A DNA stretch of 64,000 nt from Boswellia sacra. Its lineage: Eukaryota > Streptophyta > Magnoliopsida > Sapindales > Burseraceae. Made by a program: the position numbers and the translations under genes. Shown in pieces: positions 1 through 11,512 of this stretch. The notes beneath the pieces were generated by a model. The model saw only the letters and a program-made list of their open reading frames with translations, had not been told where the DNA came from and ran no database searches. Location of the stretch: positions 248,001 through 312,000 of the forward strand of contig SNVD02010047.1 of NCBI GenBank assembly GCA_013180625.2, given 5' to 3'. Every line of letters starts with the position of its first letter. Position 1 is the first letter of the stretch.

Positions 1-480
1 TGAGAATCATTCTGAAAACCATGCCAAAATGACGATTTTGAAATTGAAATTTTGTAACAAAACCACATTATAACTACAAGTCATAGCGCATTATGTAAAT
101 GCAAAATTTAACAATTATCATAAACCAATACTAGCCCACTCCAAGAGCTAAACATAAACTATATATACCTCCAAAAGCCCATAATAAAGAAAAGAAATAG
201 CATGTATCATAAAAAACTGTAAGTGCAAAAACAATTAATTTATGAAAATTTAAGGTGATTTTCATCCACTTGGAAAATTATCAATGTTCATAAAAGCATA
301 CATAAATCAATTTATGAGTGTAAAAAATTGTATTTTCTAAATTATAATTGATACAGCAAATAAAGATTTAATTATAACTGAAAAATAGTTAGGAACACAT
401 TGTATGATAATTTATTTATTCTTTGTTTTTTCATTGGAAAGATTAAAATAGAAAAAGCTGAGATAATCTTAAAAAATTAT
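1..480. other. AT-rich intergenic DNA at left edge
   Basis: No coding exon, RNA gene or bounded repeat was recognised here. The sequence is AT-rich with scattered short poly-A and poly-T runs and lies upstream of the SMC4 promoter. It may include the 3' flank of a gene to the left of the window. Confidence 0.5.
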
Positions 481-498
481 AAAAAGAGAATGAGCTTA

Positions 499-545
499 TG
501 GGCCGGGCCGGTACCCAAAAGGTCGCAGCCCAAACCAGGGGCCCA
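499..545 (+). promoter_or_regulatory. Site II (TGGGCC/GGCCCA) boxes upstream of SMC4
   Basis: TGGGCC occurs at 499-504 and GGCCCA at 540-545, within a short GC-rich stretch in otherwise AT-rich DNA, about 170-220 bp before the SMC4 start codon. Site II boxes are known TCP-factor targets in promoters of plant genes active in dividing cells. Their function here is inferred from position and gene identity. Confidence 0.5.
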
Positions 546-581
546 TTTGGCACTCCGTTCAAAAATTTCACCGACCTTCAA

Positions 582-590
582 TTTCCCGCC
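582..590 (+). promoter_or_regulatory. E2F binding site (TTTCCCGCC)
   Basis: The nine bases TTTCCCGCC exactly match the canonical plant E2F consensus. The site lies 126 bp upstream of the SMC4 ATG, close to where transcription should start. E2F/DP factors drive S-phase genes, so a site in a condensin promoter is biologically coherent. Binding itself is inferred. Confidence 0.6.
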
Positions 591-612
591 AAAACATTCC
601 ACCGAAATTTAA

Positions 613-616
<4 letters not shown>

Positions 617-646
<30 letters not shown>
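617..646 (+). repeat. (AG)n microsatellite in SMC4 5' leader
   Basis: About fifteen AG units run without interruption, followed by a degenerate purine stretch to about 660. The tract lies between the E2F site and the SMC4 ATG, so it is probably in the 5'UTR. GA/CT tracts are common around plant transcription starts and this one should be length-polymorphic. Confidence 0.9.
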
Positions 647-653
<7 letters not shown>

Positions 654-715
654 CTAGAGAGATTTATTTTAGTTATCTCAGTGCAGGTCACTGAGTCGAC
701 TCGGAAGAAACGGGG

Positions 716-3700
716 ATGGAATCGGTGGATGACTCAGCTCATGGAGGATCCGGAAAACGGCCGAGACTCTTCATCAAAGAAATGGTGATGCGGAACTTCA
801 AATCTTACGCCGGTGAGCAGCGCGTTGGTCCTTTCCACAAGGTTAGCACTCTTTACTGCTGTTTGGTTGCCGAGAGGTGAAATTGCATCAACAAATTTGA
901 GAACCTAGTAAAGGTTTTCCGTTACGTCATGTAATTCAAAGCTAAGGTTACATTTCGTTGCCAAAAAGATGAAACTTGCAAGGAAACTCCAATTGATGCT
1001 CTAAATTGGAATAATTCTCTCAAATTTGGCTCAATTAAGCAGAGGAATGAAAATATTTTTGATTTTCCTAATGTTTACCTCCTCGTTGCTATGCAACCGG
1101 GCAAGAATTATATGGCTCGTTTAGGAACTGAAATTTAAATTTTCTAGCACAAACAATCTATTTGCACACACTTGCTTTAAGCTTAATACTGTTGACGAGG
1201 TTTTATTTATTTGCTTATTTTTGGTGGAAATTAGAGTTTTTCTGCAGTGGTTGGACCGAATGGGAGTGGGAAGAGCAATGTGATAGACGCAATGCTTTTC
1301 GTATTCGGGAAAAGGGCGAAACAGGTTCTTTTTACAATTCTACTTTAGTTTGTATTGGAAATGTTTTCATAGTAAATTCTGCGTGTAATTTATTATTTAA
1401 AATTCTTGCAAAAGTTCTTAAAATTCGGGAATGATTGTGTTTATTTCAACGTGCAGATGAGGCTTAACAAAGTTTCAGAGCTTATTCACAATTCTACTAA
1501 TCATCAGAATCTGGATAGTGCTGGTGTTTCTGTTCATTTTCAGGAGATAGTTGATTTGGTAATTCTTTGATGTCCTTCCTATCTAGATTTGCTTGCTGTC
1601 AAGCAATGGTTTCTGTTATTTGTGAGGCTTGGACGAGGTTATCTTTTAGTTTTCTGTGGTCTTAGATTTTTGATAGTTTCCTTTTACAGTGAAGAAGATA
1701 ACTGTTAAGGTACTTATCTGCAAAAGTTGTCTGATTTGAGTTTGTAATGAATACAGGATGATGGAACATATGAAGCTGTTCCAGGAAGTGATTTTATGAT
1801 TACCCGTGTTGCTTTCCGTGACAACTCCTCTAAATATTACATTAATGATCGCACAAGTAATTTCACTGAAGTCACTAAGAAGCTGAAGGGGAAAGGGGTT
1901 GACCTTGACAACAACCGTTTCCTGATTCTTCAGGTTCAGTATTGTCAGGAAGCTTTTTTTATTTTGGGTCAAAATGTTATTTTTACTGTCTCTACAATTT
2001 TCTTTTGGGTTATTATTATTAAATGAAAATTTTGTTTTTTGTCTTTTAGATTTTGCTTGTTGATTGTTGACAGGGTGAAGTTGAGCAGATTTCACTGATG
2101 AAGCCAAAAGCTCAAGGGCCACATGATGAAGGCTTTCTTGAGTACCTTGAAGATATAATAGGAACTAACAAATATGTTGAGAAGATTGATGAAGCTTCTA
2201 AGGAGTGAGTCTTTTTCCTGCATGCTACCCCCTTAGAAAGTTTTCCCTATCCATGCTTATATATCTGCTTCCTCTGTCCACATATTGGACCTGCGTTACT
2301 TGTGCAGAGTATTAAGAGGATTCGGCTTTTCTTGGCCAGATAAAAATGTGCTATTTCTAAAGCTCAAATAATTTGTGTAACATGTAAATGGGTGTTTTAT
2401 AACGTTAAAATTTAGGAACTACTTGAAGAATGTTTGGAATGAAAGAACTGACCCTCAAGTTTGCAGCATTCTTGTTTATGACAAATGATATGACTTCTAA
2501 CATGAATTTTCTAATTTTGGATTGTGGTTTCCACTGGCCTCAGATAGTGGCGCCAGTGCTCTATTGAAAGAATATTGCCATCCTACTCTAGTCTTATGTC
2601 ATATGTCTAACAGTGATATGTCTGTAACCTTTGCGTGTTTTGTTCTCACATAGACTTGAAGCTCTCAATGAAAAAAGATCTGGTGTTGTTCAAATGGTTA
2701 AGCTAGCAGAGAGAGAAAGAGATGGCCTGGAGGTCTGTATGTGTTTTCATACACTTGTACATCATCATTAGACATGTTCATTCAATCTATTAATGGTTTC
2801 TATATAACAGGATGTCAAAAATGAAGCAGAAGCCTACATGTTAAAAGAGTTGTCGCTCTTAAAATGGCAAGAGGAAGCCACACAGCTAGCTTGCGAAGAT
2901 ACCAGTGTGAAAATGGTTGACCTACAGGAAAAAGTATCCAAACTAGAAGAAAATCTGAAGAATGAAAGGTACTTTTTCTCATCACAAGTGTTGAGCTCAC
3001 ATGATACTTTGAACATTGGAAACTATATCTCATGAAGATTTTGACATCTTTTTCTAGGGAGAAGATCCAAGATAATAACAAAACATTGAAGGAGTTGGAG
3101 TCTGTGCACAACAAATATATGAAGAGACAAGAGGTTTGCATGGCTTTAGATCTACATATTGTAGTTACTTCTAGATATTTTTACCAAAGTGCTGATATTG
3201 GATTATGTTTTTTCTGATGGAAAAGTTTGAGCACATTAAATTTCATGCTGTTAGATGGTTTCATGACTGCTGTTAGTGTCCTCATTAAATTTTTCGATAA
3301 TGACTGTTCAATCTTGCTTTGAACCTTAGGAACTTGATAATGATCTCAGAGTTTGTAAGGAAGAATTTAAGGAGTTTGAAAGGCAAGATGTTAAATATCG
3401 GGAAGATTTGAAGCACATGAAGCAAAAGATTAAGAAACTTGAAGATAAACTTGAGAAGGTAATTCAAAGTCGTGGTTTATTACAATCGTATATGTGCCAC
3501 ATCTTACTTTTGCTTGCTCTGGCAGGATTCCTCAAAAATTGATGACGTAATGAAGGACTGTGAGGACTCGACAAATTTGATACCACAACTTGAAGACGGC
3601 ATTCCAAAGCTCCAAAAACGTTTGTTGGATGAAGAGAAAGTCCTGGAGGAGATTAAGGATAACGCCAAAGGTGTTTTATCTGTATTCACTTCTTAACCAT

Positions 3701-6700
3701 GTAAAACTTGTATATTTTAGGTTCAGCATGTGTTGCCGCATTGCTGATACACGGAATTAAAGACAATGCTGATGGATTAAAAATGATGTTGATTGTCAAC
3801 CCACAAAAATCTTTGGCAAAATTTTATTTTCATATTTTCCTGCTGCTTAACCATTTGGATGCCTATCCTATTAAATTTAATTTTTAATCATTTTGTTTGA
3901 TTTCGTAGTTGAGCATTTTACATTTGTCGTCATGTAGTTGAAAGGTTACTTTATACCTGAGTTTGGATATCATGTGCAGTTTAGTTCAAAATGGAAGTTC
4001 AATTTTTATCTATCTCTTTTGGTTTTCAATTCTGTGTTCTTTTAGTATCACGGTTCACACTAGCTGTATCAAGCAGTGACACTTTTTTGGTTCACCTGAC
4101 TCAAGTTACTATTGCAAATATGGTCTTGAGACTGAAAGTTCAATTTTTGTTTCAATTATATAAGAAAATTTGGAGGCCTCTTAGGTTGGGTTGCAATTTA
4201 TAATTAAATGTTGTTTAAGGTGTTGCTAAGTCTTCCTATCCATGAATCATGATCTTTAGAAATGCTCTGGTCTTTCCTCTGTGAACTACCCCAATTTCTA
4301 GAAAAAGAAGGCAGAAAAAAGATTCTCTCTCTTGCCTACATTCGAGTGCGTACATTTGAGTCAAAGGTATTTTTTTGCCACTAGTCAGTTTCTTAGTTTT
4401 GTTCCTTTTTCCTTTTGCATTCCGGCATGATGTGGCCCAAGTATTTGGAACATTTCCATAGATAGTTTGGTATACATGGTTTGATAATGTAGTCAGATCA
4501 ATGGTTTAGATCAAATTATAAAGCACTAGATGGTTGTAATTAATAATTTTTACGCATCATTTAGTGGTAACGATTGGGATGATGTTAGTTTTCTTTGGCT
4601 TAATGAATGCTATATCTTGATTTGTGAGTTTCATGGGTATCTATGTTAACTTTTATTATTGCCATATACAAGCAGGATGAGGAATTTTATATTGTTCTCT
4701 ACTCAGGCTTGCATCGTTTTACTTCATTTTTATTAGCTGAATGTGTATGGCTGAAGTTTCATTTGTCTAATGATTGGCAATGCATTTACAGTTTTGTGTT
4801 CATTTTGATATGTGAAGTTTTTTATATCAAAGGCGTGCTCTACTCTGTGCCTTATTTGGTCCGAGAATTTCATACCGGCCAATGTTCCTTATATTTTAAT
4901 GATAATTATGGGGCTAAACTTGGCGTTTTCTACTATTGATGGTAGAGATGTACTGTCCATCTAATATGAATTTACTTCTGATTAATTGATATGCAGTTGA
5001 AGCTGAGAGTTATCGCTCTGAGCTTGCAACAGTTCGCGCTAAACTAGAACCTTGGGAAAAAGAGCTGATTGTGCACAAGGGAAAACTTGAAGTTGCATGC
5101 ACAGAGAGCAAGCTTTTAAATGAGAAGGTGCGGTTGGTGAATGATATTTCATTTTTTGACTAATATTAAATACTTTAGGAAGCCTGCAGCTATTCTAAGT
5201 GTCTAATAGACCTTCATTTATGTTTATCTTTTTTCAGTCATTTCCTTCTTTGTTATAGTAAATGCAAAGTTGTAGTACGAAAACTTCTATCCCCTTTCAG
5301 TCGAGGTTTGACAGCTCCTCAGGAATGGACCTCTTTTTTAGAGACCCGTCCCTATATCATCTATTACTGTTCTTTAAAATACTCCACAAATGTCTGAAGT
5401 TTTAGCAATTCTTTGTGAAACAATAGAAGTCTGCTATTGACAGAAAATGTGTATGTAATTATATTCTTTATTATAATTGTTACTCTTCTCCATTTTGCTC
5501 AGAAAAATATAGTCTTTGCTGATGGAAACCATGTCTAGTCTTTTTCATCTGGTACAATGTCAGCCCAATAATTGGGCATGATCAACCTCATGTGAACAAT
5601 CTCAAACTAGGAAAAGGGAGTGAATGCTTTGGACACTTAACGAAGTCTCCATTTCTTCCAAATAAACTTGATCAGTTTCCAATTCCTAGGGACAGTTAAT
5701 TAGTAATTCTTTTGGCTGCCAAAATAAAATTTGGAATGACTTGTTTTTTATATCAAGTTATTTGAACCTCAAGGTCGTGGATCAAACCAAATTCTTGACT
5801 AAGTATTTCTGTTGAATGTTTAGCATGAAGCTGGCCGCACAGCTTTTGAAGATGCTCAAAAGCAAATGGATGACATACTGAGAAAAATTGAAAGCAAGAC
5901 AGCTGCCATTGAAAAGATGCAGAGTGATTTACAAAAGAACAAGCATGGATCATTGGAGGCTCGTAAAGTGGAACAAGTTCGTATTTTCATGATAATTATA
6001 TGGACCTCCCCTTTTTAGATTTCTTCTTTTTCAGTGATGAGCTGTGATGAAAATGCTTGAGTCTCTTGCAGGAGTGCATTAGAGAACAAGAAGCACTTAT
6101 TCCTCTTGAACAAGCTGCAAGGCAGAAAGTTGCTGAACTCAAGTCTGTAATGGATTCTGAGAAGAGTCAGGGATCAGTTTTAAAAGCAATTCTGCAGGCG
6201 AAGGAGTCCAACCAAATTGAAGGAATATATGGCCGAATGGGTGATTTAGGAGCTATTGATGGTTAGTGTCCTTTGTTATGATTGGTGTATTATCTTTGGT
6301 AATGTTAACCAGTTGTCCACGTTTTATATAATAGTTCTTGACTTCACACCAATATATCAAATCTATCGCATGGATCTCTATTTAGAGTCAGTTCAATCAT
6401 TTCATGAAGATTCCCATTATTTTTTATCCCGCTTTTCCAGCGGGAAAATTAATTTCCATAACAGAAGTTGAGATTTGTCCATGTCTTTAATTGTTACATG
6501 GACTTTCCCATTCATTATTCTACACTTTATGCCTTTTCAATTCAACTGTTGGGTGCAATAATGCTTAATGCTTTGACGGTTTTGCTTATTACCTTCTGAA
6601 ACATTTTGGTTCCTCGTGGGTCCAAGTCATGTCACTTACCTTTTTTATTTTTTATTTTTATATTTTTTATTTTTAACCTGACTTGATTTTGCAGCCAAAT

Positions 6701-9700
6701 ATGATATTGCTATATCAACAGCATGCCCCGGACTTGATTATATTGTGGTGGAAACAACGAATGCAGCACAAGCATGCGTTGAGCTGCTCCGAAGGGAGAA
6801 ACTTGGTGTTGCAACATTCATGATATTGGTATTTTCTAGTTATTATAATGACACTCTTTAACATTATAATTTGCAACATTTACGATATTCAATTGGTACA
6901 GTAGTTGGTATACTGACCTGTGCTTAAGACTTGAAATGTAGTACTGGGTGACACAATTTGGTAGTTGCGATTAGATAATTCAGTAAACTTTCTTCCATTT
7001 TTTTCTCCCCCTCTTATTGTCTTTTGCCCTTGCCAATTTGAATCGATTTGCTGAAGTTTGAATTGCGAATGAAGGACGTAATTGCGAAAAAATGAAATGG
7101 ATGACAAGGCTCAGCAGTGATGAGGTTGTCTGAAATTCACAAATTTAATATTATAGCATCTTGGAAGTAATTAAGTGAAGGGAGGCGGAAATTTGCATCC
7201 ATTTATTTCTTTTCTTAGATGCGCATAGCTCAAATACAGAGTTTGATAAATAGTGCTTCAACTTGTCATTGTCTTGTCATACAGGAGAAACAAGTTGATC
7301 TTCTGCCGAAGTTGAAGGAGAAGGTAAACACGCCAGAGGGGGTTCCACGTCTCTTTGACTTAATTAAAGTCGGTGATGAAAGAATGAAACTTGCTTTCTA
7401 TGCAGCACTAGGAAACACTGTTGTAGGGAAGGATCTGGATCAGGTAATATTTTAGCTTTAAAACGCAAACTCCATGCACTTCAAATGGAGTGGCTGCAGT
7501 TCCATAAAAATATGAATAAAACTCAATTGTAATGGAATCGGAGAATTAAGAGATACACAAGGCATTCCTTTAGGTAGTGGAGAAAGATATGAATTCTTTA
7601 GGACATTAATTACCCAGTCACTTTTTATGAGTCTTTGTAGGTAATGTCAATAACATTTCAGTCATACATGTAATTGGTCAAAGTTTTCTTTTGCCAATAA
7701 TAGTTCACATGATTTAACTCGCATCATAGTTCATATGATTTAACTCGCATCCCCTTTGTAAAAGGATTTTTCTGATACATTACATGGTTCATTATTTAAG
7801 GTTTCCCATCTAGGTTGCATTTGATTTGGGTAGTTAATCTAATCGTTTCTCTTCTTCAATTTAGGCAACCCGTATTGCTTATGGTGGAAACAAAGAATTT
7901 CGACGAGTGGTAACACTTGATGGTGCACTTTTCGAAAAATCTGGTACGATGAGTGGTGGGGGAAGTAAGCCACGCGGTGGCAAAATGGGGACATCTATTC
8001 GACCCACCAGTGTGTCTAATGAAGCTATTGTCAGTGCTGAGAAGGAGCTATCAACTCTGGTTGATACATTAAATGGCATTCGCCAGAGAATTGCTGATGC
8101 AGTGAGGTGTTACCAAGCCTCAGAGAAAGCGGTTGCACTCTTAGAGATGGAATTAGCTAAAAGCCAGAAAGAGGTACTAGTTAGTTATTTGATTGTCCAG
8201 GTTTCTTTCGGATGCTATATTCCAGAAGCATATGATGCTATATTATTTTTCTTTCAAACAGATTGAAAGTTTAAAATCGCAACACAGTTATCTTGAGAAA
8301 CAACTTGATTCCTTGGAGGCTGCATCACATCCGAAGAAGGAAGAGATTGATAGGCTTGCGGAGCTCAAGAAAATTATTTCTGAGGAAGAAAAAGAGATTG
8401 ATAAACTTACGCAGGGTTCTAAAAAGCTGAAAGAAAAGGTCAGTAGAGAATTTGAAAGCATCAAGGATGTGAAGAAAGAGTCACATCTAGTTTGATTACT
8501 CAGGTTTCTGGATGTACTTTCTTTTGTGTCTGTTTCAGGCTTTAGAGCTTCAGAATAAAATAGAAAACGCTGGCGGTGAAAAGCTGAAAGCACAAAAGTC
8601 AAAAGTCGAAAAAATTCAGTCAGTAAGTCATGCTCCACTTAATAAACTTCAAAAATAAATGTAGTGCCTCTATTAATTCATGCTACCTGCTCAGGATATT
8701 GACAGAAATAACACAGAGATCAACCGTCACAAAGTTCAAATAGAGACTGGACAAAAAATGATTAAGAAGTTGACAAAGGTGATTGAAGATGGCAAGAAGG
8801 AGAAGGAACGGCTTATTGAAGAGAAGGAAAATATGCGAGGTGTTTTTAAAGAAATAGAACAGAAGGCATTTACTGTTCAAGAGAATTATAAAAAAACACA
8901 GGAGGTTAACTTTCTTTTTTCTCTTTGCATTCCATATGATGCATTATGGTACGAGAGTTGGTTCTTTTGCAGACACGTAATTACTCTTTTCTTTTTTGTA
9001 GTTAATTGATCAACACAAAGATGTGCTGGATAAGGCAAAGCACGATTATGAAAAAGTTAAGAAAACTGTTGATGAGTTGCGTGCATCGGAGGTACACTGT
9101 GAATAAATGCCTTTCATTTTTTGCTTCTTGATTCAGTTATATTATTTCATTAGCATATTGTTATAACACAGGTTGACGCTGATTTCCGATTACAAGATAT
9201 GAAAAAACTATATAAAGAGCTGGAGATGAAGGGCAAGGGTTATAAGAAGCGGCTTGATGACTTGCAGATTGCTCTCACAAAGCATTTGGGACAGTAAGTT
9301 GATTGTTGGACATTCTTTAGAATTAGGCATTACTTTTTATTTTGAAACATGCTTGATGTTGTATTTTATTGGTTGCAGAATTCAAAAAGATCTGGTAGAC
9401 CCTGAAAAGCTTCAAGCAACCATGATGGATCAGAGTCTAACAGAGGAATCTGACTTAAAAAGAGCACTTGAAATGGTAGCATTGTTGGAAGCACAGTTGA
9501 AAGAGATGAATCCAAATCTTGATTCGATCTCAGAGTATGAATTTCTCTTGTACATTTAAACTGTTTGTCTCCTGTGTTCTTTGTTCTTACTAAAACTTCT
9601 TGTTATAGGTATCGGAGAAAGGTTTCATTATATAACGAAAGAGTTGAGGAGCTTACCGCAGTCACTCAACAACGTGATGATATAAAGAAACAGTATGATG

Positions 9701-10887
9701 AATGGAGAAAGAAAAGGCATGGATTTCCCTTAATAATATGAGCCTTTCCATTTTCAGTTTTCTCCTCATTTACATTGGTCATTTCTTACGCAACTGAATG
9801 TGTTCTAATTTTAATCTTAGGTTGGATGAGTTCATGGCTGGATTTAATGCAATATCTTTGAAACTAAAGGAAATGTATCAGGTTTGTGGAATTAAGTTAT
9901 CTTCATCTCACTCTTGTTACAAGTTCGTTCTTCTTTTGATATTTTGGTTTCATGTAAAAATCACTTGAATGTGCACTAAAGATTTTAGCTAAGAACTTCA
10001 CTACTAATTTCCTTGCATTCTGCAATTAATAGGGCCTTCTCACTGTATGCCAGGCTTGCATTCTGGCTTTACTGCCAGTTTGTTGTCTGTTTCCTGAGTC
10101 AAACTTGAATCTTCTCTATATAATGATCTTGTGCAGATGATCACTCTGGGAGGTGATGCAGAACTTGAGCTAGTTGACTCTCTGGATCCTTTCTCTGAGG
10201 GCGTTGTTTTTAGTGTCAGGCCTCCTAAAAAGAGCTGGAAGAATATTGCAAACTTATCCGGTGGTGAAAAGGTTACCTTTGAAATTGTTTGACTTTATTC
10301 ATTGATTCTCTGCTCTAACTTTTACTGCCAAGGATCCATGACCATGATGCCAGAACTTATTCTCGATAAGAGGAATCATCTAACGTTGATTTTCTGACTC
10401 CTTTCAGACGCTCAGCTCATTAGCTCTCGTTTTCGCACTTCATCACTACAAGCCTACCCCCCTTTATGTAATGGATGAAATTGATGCTGCTCTAGGTACA
10501 TTTTGCAGTATCATGAATTAAGTTTTTTTTTGTTTACTTTAACTCTTTATTTTCACTTGGCCTCCATTTACCTACTTGGTTCATATGTTTTGCCAGACTT
10601 CAAGAATGTTTCTATCGTGGGCCATTATGTGAAGGACAGGACAAAGGATGCCCAGTTTATAATTATAAGGTAGGTTGGATTCCTCTGTAGATTACTATTG
10701 AGGTAGCACATCTTATGTTTTTTGGTTAAATTGTTCTATGTCTAATTTTTTCTTCACCTGCAGCCTTCGGAACAACATGTTTGAATTGGCGGATCGACTT
10801 GTAGGGATCTATAAAACTGATAATTGTACTAAGAGTATTACCATCAACCCTGGGAGTTTTGTAGTGTGTGAAAATGCTGCTTCTTAA
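716..10887 (+). CDS. SMC4: SMC4, condensin core ATPase subunit (complete, 28 exons)
   Basis: SMC4 pairs with SMC2 in condensin I and II and uses ATP to compact mitotic chromosomes. Exons: 716-841, 1235-1324, 1457-1558, 1757-1933, 2074-2204, 2654-2732, 2811-2968, 3058-3133, 3330-3458, 3526-3670, 4997-5127, 5824-5976, 6072-6261, 6695-6828, 7285-7443, 7865-8173, 8262-8438, 8539-8622, 8695-8904, 9002-9091, 9172-9293, 9379-9534, 9609-9716, 9821-9881, 10137-10271, 10408-10495, 10597-10669, 10764-10887. All phases join, giving 1238 residues, the usual length for plant SMC4. Walker A GPNGSGKS is at residues 49-56. Long coiled coils flank a hinge at about 500-660. The ABC signature LSGGEK is at 1139-1144 and Walker B (VMDEIDAAL) ends at 1173. 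The start gives the expected short acidic N-terminus before the head domain. All introns are GT-AG except intron 23 (GC-AG). Confidence 0.96.
9717..9820 (+). other. GC-AG intron (SMC4 intron 23)
   Basis: The exon ends AAAAG and the intron begins GCATGG and ends CTTAG. Joining 9716 to 9821 restores the conserved reading frame across KKR-LDEF. Reading through meets an in-frame TGA after a few codons, and no nearby GT keeps the frame. GC donors are a minor class spliced by the major spliceosome; this one departs from the usual AG|GCAAGT after the fourth intron base. Confidence 0.85.
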
Positions 10888-11512
10888 TGCGTGTTGTAAA
10901 GTTATTTCTGAAATCCAATTTGAGAATGGTAACTCGCCATCATTTTCTGTACAAGTTCCATTTACAACCATGTGCAGCTTATAATCATCACTTACCTATT
11001 TACTTGTACACAATTTGATATGTATGATATGAGCATTTTATTTTATAAGTTTAAATGATGTAATTATTGTCCAGAGGTTGAAGATAAAAGTAAGGACACA
11101 TTATTTGTCTTCCTCTGATTGGTTAATATTTACAATCGTCTTTGCATATGTTTCATTTTCTTATCAGTTTGATTGTGCTGGATGGTTGTTGAGGAACTTA
11201 GTATTTCCTTGATATGCTTTGAAGTTATTGATTTGTTGTTCAAGTTCCAGTTAACAATTTGTTCTTGTGAGGGACTCCAAATTTCAATGCCCAGTAGACG
11301 TAATACCATCAATCAACATTTTAGTATGAAGAGAAGATTACACTAGTTTCTGAAAACTGATATTGGTTACAATGTGGACAATTCCATTATTCCATATACT
11401 TGCTACGGAATATATATTTATCTATATATTTTACATGTGAGCCCACAAGCACAACGGAAGACAGCTGAGAATTGCCCACAATATATTTATAGGCAACTCG
11501 ACTACTCTTCGT
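10888..11512. other. Convergent intergenic region (3' ends of SMC4 and NIP)
   Basis: These 625 bp lie between two convergent stop codons and should hold both 3'UTRs and polyadenylation sites. No additional coding exon was recognised. Confidence 0.6.

Noticed and set aside
9717..9750. Reading through the SMC4 GC donor as exon
   Set aside because: It hits an in-frame TGA after a few codons and breaks the conserved KKRLDEF sequence.
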